64,000 nucleotides of DNA from Sipunculus nudus. Taxonomy: Eukaryota; Annelida; Sipuncula; Golfingiida; Sipunculidae. The notes beneath the pieces were generated by a model. It saw only the letters and a program-made list of their open reading frames with translations. It ran no database searches and was not told the origin of the DNA. Every line of letters begins with the position of its first letter. Position 1 is the stretch's first letter. Both the position numbers and the translations under genes were made by a program. Shown here in pieces: positions 48,187 through 59,653 of this stretch. Where the stretch lies: contig CM049314.1 of the NCBI GenBank assembly GCA_026874595.1, positions 59,377,300 to 59,441,299 of the forward strand, written 5' to 3'.

Positions 48187-48943
48187 ACAAGTGACCCATG
48201 GGTCATGACGCTCAGCTGACTGACATATTGACAATATGTTCTTTCACAGGCAACTAATTAAGATAATGTAGGTGGAATCATCGTTCATGCATATTAGCTT
48301 AAGTTATCAAGACCCATAAACACAAAAGCACACTAAATTTTATGACAATCCAACCAGCATTTTCTGAGGAATCTGGCAATTTGTATGTATTTCGCATTAT
48401 TTCTGGGTGCTGAATCATACCCCAAACTCTGAGTTCTTTTGAGGAACTCTCAGGATGTCAAGATAGAAGATTCTGGGTCCAGTGGTTATGATTTGTGCCA
48501 CTGTTAACTGATGACTGCTTATTTAAAGGTCTCAAAATATTTTTAAAAAATTGCTTAAAATTAAAAAAAATTCAGGAGGGACCACCAGTCTGCAAGAACT
48601 GATGACACACTTCATGATCAATATCCATGCAAAAAAACCATGCTAATCAATGCAATAGTTGTTCAGATGACTGGGATTTTGTATCAAATTTTTCATTATT
48701 CTGGAGTGTACTTCGAAGCCCCATAGCTCAAAGAATATGGGTAACAGAAACCTCATTTAAGGTTTCCAAAGAGATTTTTATGGACCTCCCCGAGTGTCAA
48801 TTTTGAAGATTCAAGGTCCAGCAGTTATATTTTGTGCCTGGTTAATGGACGGACAGACAGATGGACAGACAGACAGACCGATGTAAGGCGGACAAAGAGT
48901 GATTGCAATAGCTCAGATGACTTTCAGTCAGCTGAGCTAAAAA
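48187..48943. mobile_element. Element of the GTCAGCTGAGCT family (757 bp)
   Basis: Begins CAAGTGACCCATGGGTCATG with GCTCAGCTGAC at 48210-48220, and ends GCTCAGATGACTTTCAGTC then AGCTGAGCTAAAA. It has the same internal phrases as the copies at 57 and 58-59 kb ('ttctgg.ggtacttcg.agccccatagctcaaag', in part) and a (GACAGAC)n tract before the end. Confidence 0.65.
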
Positions 48944-49358
48944 CCATATTATGCATCCCTCATTTTCTGTTCTAAGACTTTTTCAATCATATAATTATCA
49001 GGTCTAACATCAGCTGGAGTAAACATTAACATTTTTCCCAATATGTTCCATAATTGGAAAACATTCTTTCTCATGTTCTGTCTTATAAAACAGATTTAAC
49101 GTGTTCTCTGACCCGACAGCATAGACAAATCTATACGATTTCTTAACAACTTAATCATTTTTTGGGCTGTGCAATGAAGGTTCCATAATACACGAATGTC
49201 TTTGATGTATAAATCACTTGTATGAAACTAAATAACACAAGTTCCTGTGAATATAAATGAGATCATGAAATCTTAATTACGTTAATGATTCAACATTTAA
49301 GCAAAACATTAACCAAAACTGTTGAATGTTTTTTAACCATGTTTTGCCAAGTTCGTTT
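48944..49358. other. 3' flank of the HECT pseudogene
   Basis: AT-rich; on the minus strand it follows the HECT stop codon and could include its 3' UTR. No other feature is seen. Confidence 0.4.
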
Positions 49359-50403
49359 TCATGCTACATCCATCACCCACACATCACTGGACAGCACACT
49401 TTTAAACTCCAGTCGGAAAGCCATGTAACTTTCGTAATATGATGGAAGTTCAAGGATCATGCCACACGTACGGGCGACGGGGCGCCTGGCTATTCCTTCA
49501 AGCTTTACAAAGTTTACCTCAATGGCCTCAGTTTTACAGGGCATTGTGGTAAGCCCTGTGCAAAACCGCAGGAATCTTTGCAGTTGATCACTATGAAGTT
49601 CTCTTATGAAATGTCGAAGGTGTCTTGCAACTTCTTGCTCTGACTCTGTCATATGTTCCGGAAAACGTAGTACCTGACACACTTTCTTCGGTGTGGGTAT
49701 CAAATCAATGTAAACAGTTGCAAGTTCATCTTGGCTTTTGAAAAGCCCTTCAAGGATATCAGACCAACAGTCAATGATATATTTTGGTTCCTGAATCAGC
49801 TCCTTATGAGCAAGCTCATGTAGTAAAGGCACCAAGTTTTCTGAACTTACATTCTTTCTACATTTCAGGTTATCAAACACATCCATCAACTCATCCTTGT
49901 CAACAGAATCGAAATTTTGGAGTGCATTCTCAATGATATCTCTCTCATCCGAGGGAATGAATCGAAGGAAGCCTGATATGAGATCAGATGTGGATTTTCC
50001 AAATACAGCTTCTTCTAGAATTACCTGTGATAAATGAACTGGAAAGAAATTTACTTCTCTCCATCCTTTGGCGATGATTCGAGCAACAGCCCACCATTCT
50101 TCTTGCTGGAAATCATGTCGTACCACTGGCAACATGACTTGATCACCGATGCAGACTTGCTGGTAGAACTCTTTCCAAAATTCACTGAGACAATCTTTGA
50201 ACACTCCATTTCCAGTCCCAGCTTCCTCAAAGCCATTTGGCAAGATCATGGTGAAACTAACATTTGCAGACATTAATGATGGATCTTTAAAAGTATTAAT
50301 CAATTCCATCAAGCGGTTGCCTCTATGAATACGAACTTGAACATTATCGTTGTTAAAACTTGGAACAGGGTCAGATGTGGTATTTTCCAATACACTTTGT
50401 CTA
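49359..50403 (-). pseudogene. HECT-type E3 ubiquitin ligase-like gene, 3' half of the split exon
   Basis: Open on the minus strand from the LINE target duplication (50403) to TGA at 49359, about 347 codons. It holds a HECT-like domain: VHLSQVILEEAVFG, then the C-lobe with QLQRFLRFCTGL and RPVARTCGMILELPSYYESY. The Cys in RTCG (codon 49464-49466) sits where the catalytic thioester Cys of HECT ligases is expected, although the usual HTCF reads RTCG. HECT ligases pass ubiquitin from E2 to substrate through this Cys. The family resembles the G2E3-like HECT proteins common in fish and bivalves. The first 35 codons of the longer frame up to 50507 belong to the LINE 5' region, not to this gene. The 5' half lies at 56032-57060. 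Confidence 0.75.
50389..50403. repeat. 15-bp target-site duplication, left copy
   Basis: AATACACTTTGTCTA, identical to 56032-56046 after the LINE poly(A). The leading AA could be part of the tail, so the certain length is 13-15 bp. It encodes RQSV on the minus strand in both gene halves. Confidence 0.9.
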
Positions 50404-50861
50404 GGGATTTGGTGCACTGAAGGGAGAGGACACATTTTTGTGCTCTCCTGATTGAGGCGCATATTTGTACAGAAATACTCCTGCTTTGTGACTGCAAATT
50501 TGTACACATTGAGATAAACATCCAGGGAATAGGACTCTGCTGTTAATTCTTCGAAAAGGGAAGTATTTTTATATTATTTTGCTAATTTAAAACATTGTTT
50601 TACAATAAAGGGTACCCACTGTCACTGGGCAATTAAAAGGTTTATTGCATAATCCAGTAGTGTTCTTTGAGTGTGGTCAGTGGACCATGTGCACCAGGTC
50701 TCTCAAGTCGGGTCATAGAGTTCAGATTTGTTTTCTAGGGGAGTAACAATGAGTAGTTAAGCTAGTCTGAATGCCAGGCAGTTGTAAAATGTAATAACAT
50801 TCACTGTGACAGGGAAAAGGTTCACTTAGTTTTACTATTTATGATATTTTGATACCAGGTT

Positions 50862-51692
50862 ATGAGTGGAAAATTTAAAAGACAAAGATCTGTTCTCTCA
50901 AGCTCCTCTTCAACTTCTCCTGGTACACCCCAGCAAAAAGTAAAACGACAAAATAAAGAAAAAGATAAATCAAAATTAAACATGTCAGGCGTGTCAGAAG
51001 ACACTTTAAAGAAAATGCTGCATGATCTTGAGACTGAAATAGTCAGAAAGATCACAGAAAGGTATGAAAAAACTGTGCAGTTGTTGGAATCACGAGTGTT
51101 TACTCTTGAGAATGAAAACAAAGAATTGAAAACAGAAATAATAAAAATGTCAGGGAAAGTTGGTGAATTAGAACAAGAAAGTACCCTGATGTACTATGAA
51201 GCCAGAGAGGCAGTTAGGCGTACAGTTGAAACAGAACAAAATGCTAGAATGTCAAATATTAGGATTTTTGGAATTCCAGAGAATGGTCAAACTGAAGGGG
51301 GAACTGAAAACTGTGTCTCAACTTTTCAGAAAATATGTAAAGAAAAATTGGGAATGGAGATAGAATCCAGTGATATTGAAGTGGCCTATCGAATTAGAAA
51401 GAGCAATAATAATCAACAAAGTGATAGGCCCAGGGCAGTCATGGTCAGATTTGTGAGACATAATATAAAAACAGCAGTTATGAAGCAAAGAAAGAAACTG
51501 AAAAGTTCTGGTATTGTAATGGTGGATGATTTATGCAAAGAGCTGCATGAATTGTATAACAGAGTAAAAAATAGCCCCAAGGTCAGAGAAGCATGGACTT
51601 GGGAAGGAAAGATTTTTGTTAAAGATTTACACGGACACATTCACAAAGTAAGATATGGTGAAACCCTGCATGACTTACCAGCAAGTGATTAA
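50862..51692 (+). CDS. LINE ORF1 protein (coiled coil, RRM-like)
   Basis: An intact 276-residue frame from ATG. The N-terminus is basic and Ser-rich (1-45). A heptad-like coiled coil follows at about 47-115 (KKMLHDLETEIVRK, LENENKELKTEI). An RRM-like domain starts near 130 (MSNIRIFGIPE), with AYRIRK and RAVMVRFVRHNIKTAVMK, and the C-terminal domain includes KVREAWTWEGKIFVKD. By analogy with L1 ORF1p it should form a trimer, bind the LINE RNA and chaperone it. ORF2 follows after about 190 bp. No disabling change is seen. Confidence 0.85.
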   Translation: MSGKFKRQRSVLSSSSSTSPGTPQQKVKRQNKEKDKSKLNMSGVSEDTLKKMLHDLETEIVRKITERYEKTVQLLESRVFTLENENKELKTEIIKMSGKVGELEQESTLMYYEAREAVRRTVETEQNARMSNIRIFGIPENGQTEGGTENCVSTFQKICKEKLGMEIESSDIEVAYRIRKSNNNQQSDRPRAVMVRFVRHNIKTAVMKQRKKLKSSGIVMVDDLCKELHELYNRVKNSPKVREAWTWEGKIFVKDLHGHIHKVRYGETLHDLPASD

Positions 51693-51884
51693 GTTATGTT
51701 ATTTAAGGTAAAGACTGCCAGGCATGGAATGACCTGATGATTATATTGATGCTATTGTGTTTTATGTATGTATATGTCAAGTTACAAGCCAATGGACATT
51801 TATATAAGATATTTACAGTCACTTTGTTTGAGATAATATCATTAATACTACAAACAAAAAACCCCATGTTTTTAAAGGATGTAA

Positions 51885-54800
51885 AACAATTCAATTTTCA
51901 GTTTGTTAGATAATAAAATATTTCAGATCCTCTCTTTAAATGTACGTGGATTAAGGAACTATGTGAAAAGAAGGCAGATGTTAAATTGGCTGGTGAAGCA
52001 TGGGTCACAGAATGGAGTCTGCTTTTTACAAGAATGTCACTGTGTTCAAAATGATAAGATAGCATGGTCAAAACAGTGGCGTGGTGAAATGTACTTTTCT
52101 TTCGGAACTACAATGTCACGTGGAGTATGTACACTTATTGGAAAAAATGTTGATTTCAAGGAAATAAATAAGAGTATTGATACAAAAGGCAGATATGTTA
52201 TAATTGAATGTAAAATTGAAGGTTTGCACTGTATCTTAGTTAACACTTATGCACCAAATTCTGAAATACAGCAGCTTGAATTTTATGAACTGGTATTCCA
52301 AGAAATATTGAAAATTCGCAATGACCAAGGCATTGAAATAATATGGGGTGGGGATTTTAATGTACATCTCACTGATTGGGATGCTGATGGAGGAAGATTA
52401 AGTATTAAACATAACTCTGTTAATAAAATCTCAGTGATAATGGATACTTTAAACTTATGTGATATATGGCGCATAAAACATGAATCAGTTAAAGCTTTCA
52501 CTTGGCGTTCACCTACACCTTTAATTCAGAGACGCCTTGATTATTTTTTAATATCAGACACGTTGTTGTCATATACTACATGTTGTGAGATTATACCTAG
52601 TATTAACACTGACCACTCGGCAGTAATATTTCAGGCATCTGCAAGAAATGATACAAAGTCAGGACCTGCACATTGGTGCATGAATAATAATTTGCTTAAT
52701 GACAAAGAATATATGTGTAATGTAAAACGTAAAATAGCAGAATGGAGGCAAGAAGTAACTTTAAAAACAGCTCAAAGTACATGGGAGTTTTTAAAATATA
52801 AGATAAGGGAATATACAATAAAATATAGTAAAAATAAGGCAAAGAAACGTAAAGAGTATGGAATAAGTTTGGAACAGAGGTTATCTGAACTCGAAAGTCA
52901 GTTAAATACTGCTGGGAGCACAGAATCACATGATGAATATTATGAATTAAAACAAAAATTGCAAGAATACTATGATAACATTACTAAAGGTATTATTGTT
53001 AGGTCTAGGGCTCAGTGGATACTTGAGGGTGAAAGGGGTACACACTATTTTCTAAACCTTGAAAAACATAATAAGAAAAGGTCAATATTACGTTATTTGT
53101 CATATGAAGGTAGAGAAATCAATGACCCATTTGAAATTATGTCTTGTATTAGGAAATTCTTCATTGATAAGTATGATAAAAAAGCAGTATGTAATAATCA
53201 AGAGCTATTACAGTTTTTTCAGAGCCTTCCTGTGTGTGAGAATAAATTTAATGAATTAGAAGCACTGTCATGTGGTAAACCAATTACAAAAAACGATGTA
53301 TATAATTGTTTAAAGGGAATGAAAAATAATAAAACTCCAGGTAATGATGGGTTGACAAAAGAATTATATTTAGCTTTGTTCAGTGAACTTGGGGATTGTC
53401 TTACGGAATGTTTAAATGAAAATTACAAAACTGGATCCTTAACAATATCTCAAAAGCAAGCTCTTGTTAAATTAATACCAAAACCAGGGAAAGACAAAGT
53501 TTTTAAATGCATGGAGGCCAATCAGTTTACTCAATGTGGATGTTAAGGTATTAAGTAAAATTATGGTCAAGAGAATTGAAAAATACCTACCAAAAATAAT
53601 CCAGCCTGATCAGTATGCCTTTGTTCAAGGGCGATATATAGCAGAACCTATCAGATTGATATGGGATGTATTGCATTATACTTCTGTAGAAAACATACCA
53701 GGTATTATGTTTGCAGCTGACCTTGAAGCTGCCTTTGATAGTTTGGAGCATGATTTTGTATTTGCCACTTTAAGATATTTTGGGTTTGATAATCACTTTA
53801 TCAGATGGGTAAAATTATTGCATGAGGACATACAAAGTTCAGTTTTGAACAATGGATACACTACAGGATATTTTAAGCTAGGAAGAGGGACACGGCAAGG
53901 AGACCCACTCTCTCCTTATTTATTCATAATGGCAGTAGAAATATTGGCAATAATGATAAGGAAAGACACTAATATTCATGGAATACAAATTGGAAATTCT
54001 GTTGTAAAAATATGCATGTTTGCAGATGACACAACTATATTTGTTAAGAATATTGAATCACTAAAACATTCTTTGTCTGTAATAAATCGATTTGAATATT
54101 TCTCATCACTGAGAATAAATCTTCAAAAGTCAGAAGCTGCATACATTGGATCATTAAAACATGTTGCTCCAAATGATGATAATTTTAAATGGGTAGATTT
54201 ATCACACAATTGTATAAAAATACTTGGAATCAGGTTTTCATATAATAAAGATCTGGTATACAAGGAGAATTTTAAGAGGGTTGAAAATAACCTAGAAACC
54301 ATACTCTCACTTTGGAAAACTAGAAACCTGACATTATATGGTAGAGCAGAGGTTGTGCGCTCACTAGGTATTTCAAAGATATTGTATATAACAAATGTTT
54401 TATTACCCCCCAAAAATACTATGCTATCTATAAAGAGACTTTTATGTAACTTCATCTGGAGAGCAAAAAAGCCAAAAGTTAAATATAGCACAATTATTGG
54501 AAAATATGATGATGGAGGAATTAATGTACCGGATATTGATTGTAAGATTAAGACCCAGAGAATAATGTGGGTAAAACGCTTCTTTGATACTTCAAACTCA
54601 ATTATTAATGAGATGTTAGAGTACAGATTGAGGAAAATAGGAGGATTGCAATGTATTAGGAATAATTTTGATGTTACTGTGCTACCTGCTATATTGCCAA
54701 AATTTTATTTGAATTGTTTTGAGGACTGGGCTTATTATGTGTCTGTCAGTCCTGAAAATCCAGATGATGTTCTGTTTCAATATCTGTGGAACAACAAATA

Positions 54801-55695
54801 TATAAAAATAAATTCAATGTCAGTGTATTACAAAAATTTGCATGTTGGGGGGATGAGTTATATCAAGGACATGATAGATGATAAAGGATCTTGGAAGAAA
54901 TGGGATGCTGTTATGCAAGTTAAAAATCAATGTAATAGTTTCCTAAATTACATGAACTGGATGGCACTAAAAGCGGCCATCCCAACACAATGGAAAAAGT
55001 GTATTTTCAGTAATAAGATTACACAAAGTGAACAAAATATGGATGTGATTGTTACAATTAGCGGGCTTGAATCGGTGAATGGTTTAAAGTCAAGAAAAAT
55101 ATATCGTACACTTGTGGATAAATTGTGGAAACCACCAACAGGACAAGAAAGATGGAGATGCTTAAATATAGAGAATGATATTGTTGTTACATGGGATCTG
55201 GTATATCAAGCTATATATAAACTACATTAAGTACCTATTTGAGGGAATTTCAGTATAAAATACTAAATAATTATTTACCTGTGAATGAAAATTTATTCAA
55301 ATGGAAGTTGAAAGACACCCCACGGTGTTCATTTTGTTTCATTGAACATGAAACTATTATTCACTTATTTTTCCACTGCACAATTAGTAAGAACTTTTTT
55401 TTATTTGAAATTACAAGCATGGTTACAGGAGTATGAATTATGCATTCCAAACATGTCTCTTTGTGTTATTATATATGGCATCCTTCCAGTAAATGAAACG
55501 AACATGCTGTTAAATCAGATTCTCCTATTGTATAAATATGTCCTCTATAAACACAGAGAGGATCACCATTCATCTTTATTTGCAGTATTTAAAAATAGAT
55601 TAAAAGAAACAGAAAAAGTAGAAAGATACATGGCAGATTGTAAAGAAATATTGCATAAACATTACAAGAAATGGGGTAAACTAACTAATATATGA
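51885..55695 (+). pseudogene. LINE ORF2 (AP endonuclease and reverse transcriptase), frameshifted
   Basis: The endonuclease part has SLNVRGLRN, FLQECHC, WGGDFNVHL, RRLDYFLIS and NTDHSAVIF. RT follows with KTPGNDGLTKELY and LVKLIPKPGKDK. After a frameshift near 53510-53525, it continues with AADLEAAFDSL, RQGDPLSPYLF and the catalytic FADD (54019-54030). A C-terminal CSFCFIEHETIIHLFFHC zinc-finger-like motif lies near 55330-55380. Frame breaks lie at about 53520, about 55222 and in the T-run near 55400. The frame at the 5' end opens without an ATG: MFLKDVKQFNFQ is readable in another frame just upstream, so a further one-base shift may lie near 51901. Either the copy is dead or some breaks are sequencing errors. 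Confidence 0.85.
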
Positions 55696-56031
55696 GTTGA
55701 ATACAATGTATTTCAAAGTATTTTACTTTGTTTTGTAATAGGATGACCTTGCAAATTTGCAGAAAAATTGTCTTGAAAATGTTTGCATGTTAGTGGTTGT
55801 TATGCAGATGCATGTTTTGTTAGGTAAAGAGATGTTGCATGTCTATAAAATTAAGTGTAATGCATAAGATTGTATCAGGTAATGAGAATAGCTGCATATA
55901 CTGTCTTGTACATTGTATTGTAAGTGCATGTTCTGATGTATGTAATTGTATGTGTTTCCATGTATGTTAACGTTATGCATGTATACGTTTTTTTTTCTGA
56001 ATAAATATTATTATAAAAAAAAAAAAAAAAA

Positions 56032-56046
56032 AATACACTTTGTCTA
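56032..56046. repeat. 15-bp target-site duplication, right copy
   Basis: AATACACTTTGTCTA directly after the LINE poly(A); see the copy at 50389-50403. Confidence 0.9.
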
Positions 56047-57060
56047 TCAGAGAAAGGCCCAAATTGGACTTCACTGTCCAAACTTACACTTTCACAATCT
56101 ACCCAATTTACCACAAAATCCAAGTCACCATCAGGGGTAATCTCAGTGGTGATAACCTCATCAGATATTAAACTACCTGCGTTCTCAGTTTTGGATCTTT
56201 CTTTGTCTCCTTGGTGACTGGTATTTGTAACAAGATCTCCAGATGGCTTTGTAATCAGTAGATTGTCTGACTGACAACATGTGGAACTGCTTGAAACTAC
56301 TGTTTTAACTTCCGACACATTAAGGTACTGCTCACAATCTACAGCTGCTGCTGCTGTCACCATATTAAAACTTCCAGCTGCCCCTGCCAACTGATCACAG
56401 GTATTTACAGTTTTTGTCTCAACCTTAACTTCATTCTTCAAATCTATATATGAAGCCTACAGGTCATTATCTGATGAATCATCTACTATGGGACTGGTGC
56501 AAAAATAGAATCGTAGAAGGCGCATTTTACTCCTCTCATAATGTTCTTCAACTGAAGAACTGAGATCCACTTTTTTAACTGAAAGTCCCGTATACAACAG
56601 GTATAATCATCCAGGAGCCCTCGTTGTGACTTTCCATTTGGAAAAAATAAGGTTTTACCAGTGTTCAACAGATCAAACACTGAAGTGCCCTTTTCTATTT
56701 TCAAATGTCTGGTTCCCCCACCAGTTATAGCTCTTACTTGTTTAAAACCACAGTCCTCCATGTTCATCCACCCGAGTTCTACTCTTCTCATTCTCCTCTC
56801 AGCATTCCTGTTAACAGAGTTCTTGCCAGTCAATTTTTGGTGAATGTTTCTTCTTCACTGTCACTGTCACAGCCTCCTCTTCCTCTCTTTGCACCCATCT
56901 TTTCTCGTATTTTCTGCAGCAGTGATTTCTTCTTTGAGGTTTTAGAATTTGCATCCATGTGGTGTCTACAAAAGTTTTTAACAGCAAGTCTGTCACCATA
57001 CTTTGGCAGATACTTTGCTAAGTCAGTGTCACTCATCAGCTGTATAACAGGGCAGTCTAT
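56032..57060 (-). pseudogene. HECT-type E3 ligase-like gene, 5' half of the split exon
   Basis: Starts at a splice acceptor (TTTATTCAG, exon from 57060). It encodes a SAM-like start (MSDTDLAKYLPKYGDRLAV), a basic linker, a region with ELGWMNMEDCGFKQVR, GGGTRHL and LFFPNGKSQRGLLDDY, then an acidic linker ending SDRQSV at the LINE junction. This order is typical of the uncharacterised HECT proteins that have the C-terminal domain seen at 49359-50403. Defects are a one-base loss in the A-run near 56834, another near 56575 (LKK to VDL), and TAG at about 56450 where CAG is plausible. With the LINE insertion this makes a pseudogene as sequenced. Two of the three small defects are homopolymer losses. 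Confidence 0.75.
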
Positions 57061-57121
57061 CTGAATAAAGAGAGAAAAAAATATATAGTGTAAACAAAGT
57101 ACATGTAACTTGTCATTGCAA

Positions 57122-57600
57122 CAAGTGACCCATGGGTCATGACGCTCAGCTGACTGGGAAGAGATTTGCAAAAGAAAATTTTGTCATCTGAATGGTAGTA
57201 TATACCCATTCAACTGAAGCATCAAACAGATTCACCAACAGTATCTGCAGAAACTGATGAAACGTCTCATGATCAATATGTATGTCAAAAATCATGACCA
57301 TCAGTGATGTAGTTAATGAGATATTGAAGTTTTTGTATAAAATTTTTCACTATTCTGGGGGGTACTTTGGGGCCCCATAGCTCAAAGGATATGGGTAACA
57401 GAGACCTAATTTCTGGTTTCCAAGTAGATTTTTCATGGACCTCTCAGAATATCAAGTTACAAGATTCTAGGTCCAGCGGTTACGATTCGTGCCTGGTTAA
57501 CGGAGAGACAGACGGACAGACAGACGGACAGATGGACGGACGACGGACAAAGAGTGATCGCTATAGTTCAGCATGACTAAAAGTCAGCTGAGCTAAAAAA
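57122..57600. mobile_element. Element of the GTCAGCTGAGCT family (479 bp)
   Basis: CAAGTGACCCATGGGTCATG at the left, AGTCAGCTGAGCTAAAA at the right and a (GACGGACA)n tract before the end. Internal phrases match 48187-48943. It lies in the intron upstream of the HECT exon. Confidence 0.65.
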
Positions 57601-57678
57601 ATTAAATATTTTGAACCAACCCCATTCAAAGTTGTTTGTACAAAGATCCTGACATTCAAAACAAGAGCTAACATAATA

Positions 57679-58009
57679 ACAAGTGACACATGGATCATGA
57701 TGCTCAACTTCCTTCCATCTCTCTATCTCTGAAGCTTTTTACGTGGGCATTATCTCAAAGAGAATACATTTTGTATTTCTCAAATTCATACGGATGATTT
57801 GTGGCTATGAGGGCTCTATTTCTTTTGAATTACAAAACCACTTGAAATTCAGTATGGTCTCCACAGCACAACTGGTGATTTAATTTTATGCTTAATATCT
57901 CAAAGAGAGTGTGCTTGATCTTTCTCAGTTTAACAAAGGTGGTTGTAGCCTAGGTCCAGCCATATCAAATTACAGAGCTGCCCAGTTTTATATACAACTG
58001 CCACAAAAA
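57679..58009. mobile_element. Diverged left end of a GTCAGCTGAGCT-family element
   Basis: CAAGTGACACATGGATCATG then ATGCTCAAC is a degraded left terminus. The right end is not found, and the next element begins about 330 bp later. Confidence 0.4.
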
Positions 58010-59210
58010 ACTAGGGAACCAGGGGTCTCACGGCTCAGCTGTATTTGTCTATAAGGATATTATGAAGAAATTTTTCAGAATGAAGGTCCTGTGACCTTTA
58101 CCTTTGACCTCTGGACCCTGAAAATCAAAATGTTTCCTACTAAGTGGTGGGTCATTAATAGATTAAGTTTGAAGCCAATCTGTCCAGCCAATGCAGAATT
58201 ATCATCCATAAACTAATTTGTAAATGGATGGGCCCTGTGACCTTAGACCTTTGACCCTATGACCCCAAATCGAAAAGAATCTTCCCCTGTTGGCAGGTGA
58301 GTAATATCTTGACAATGGAAGGTTTGTGATGAAAAATTTGGCATGAAATGCATACACATTCCTTTTAAAGAAATGGATCCTGTGACCTTGACCTTTGGAC
58401 ACCAAAATCGACAGGGGATTTACTTACATTGTGAGCCATATATAAGTTAAGTTTGAAACCAACATGACAAACTAAACTGGAGTTATCATCTGGAAACTAA
58501 CTTGTAAACAGATGGCCCTTGTGACCTTGACCTTTGACCTTGTGACCCCAAATTCAATTATGTTGTCCCCATACTTGGCAAGTCAGCTAAATGTGCAAGA
58601 TGGAAGGTTTGGGATGAAAAGCTTGGCTTAAAATATGTTCAGCCATAATCTTTTTAAATAAGTGAGTCTTGTGACCCTGACCTTTGACCTCATGACCCAA
58701 TAATCATATAGGTATATAGGGCATCCACTTGTGATCAATAAACATACCAGGTTTTGGGACACAAGATGGAATCACAGCTGAGAAACTGACATGATTGTTG
58801 TCATTTTATAGTAAAAATACTGAAAAATTTTCTTAAAAATAATAAAAAAAACAGGTGGCTCCACCACTTTTCGGGAAGACAAAACTAGTCCTGTTCAATA
58901 ATCAAGGCAAGTTTCATGACAATCCATGCATTAATTATTAAGTTATTGGAGGTTTTGTATCAAATTTTTTATTATTCTGGGGGGTACTTACTAGTCCCAT
59001 TGCTCGGAAGATATAGGTTGCAGTGACCTCATTTAAAGTACCGGTATCCAAAGAGATTTTTTATGGACCTTTATAGGTTTTCAGTTACAAACTTCTAGGT
59101 TCAGCGGTTACAATGTGTGCCCTGCTAACGGACGACCAGACCGCTAGAGGGAAGACGGACAAAGCGCCATACCTATACCTAAGATGACTTACAGTCAGCT
59201 GAGCTAAAAA
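58010..59210. mobile_element. Element of the GTCAGCTGAGCT family (1.2 kb)
   Basis: Left end 'ctagggaaccaggggtctca' with CGGCTCAGCTG; right end AGATGACTTACAGTCAGCT then GAGCTAAAA. Inside, a unit of about 145 bp repeats four times (58085-58700), each time with 'ctgtgaccttgacctttgacc' and 'gttaagtttgaa.ccaa'. No transposase is seen. Confidence 0.6.
58085..58700. repeat. Four tandem units of about 145 bp with TGACCTTTGACCT
   Basis: 'gtgacctt.gacctttgacc' occurs near 58090, 58231, 58383, 58521 and 58672, roughly every 140-150 bp. Each is followed by 'tgacccc.aaatc' and 'ggcaggt.ag..aat' phrases. Perfect TGACCTTTGACCT is at 58528-58540 and 58678-58690. Confidence 0.7.
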
Positions 59211-59581
59211 ACCTTTTTGAGTGCAGCATTTCAGAAATATCTCGGATTCATGGGGACAATTGTTGCCTATGAGTACTCCATGCAGCCATATCAAATAACC
59301 AAACGGTAAGGCTGCCATAGCAAAAATATTGATTTTCATTTACAAATATTTGACAGAACATTGAACCAATATAGGAAATAGTGCTTACAAATTTGAGACA
59401 TCATTTGGCAAAAACTTTTAAGATAGGGCTGTGATTTTTCTGAAAATTGGTCCCTTTAAGATTATCTGACAATAAATATGGCCAAAGGGCTTCCATTCGT
59501 AGGAACTTGTGACTGCAGGGCCCTAACTGAAGACCTTGATGGTCTCATAACTCCAATTTGACCTATCATGTCAAATATTAA

Positions 59582-59653
<72 letters not shown>

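Larger units (their letters stand above)
50404..56031 (+). mobile_element. Complete L1/Tx1-type LINE inserted in the HECT exon
   Basis: About 5.63 kb: a 5' UTR of about 458 bp, ORF1 (50862-51692), ORF2 (51885-55695, frameshifted), a 3' UTR with AATAAA near 56000 and a poly(A) of about 18. It is flanked by the 15-bp duplication typical of target-primed reverse transcription, and inserted antisense to the HECT gene. The perfect duplication suggests a fairly recent insertion. As sequenced, ORF2 is not translatable in one frame. Confidence 0.9.

Noticed and set aside
50404-50507. N-terminal 35 residues of the longer HECT frame
   Set aside because: They lie beyond the target-site duplication and are therefore LINE 5' UTR read antisense. 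The true upstream sequence is at 56032-57060.
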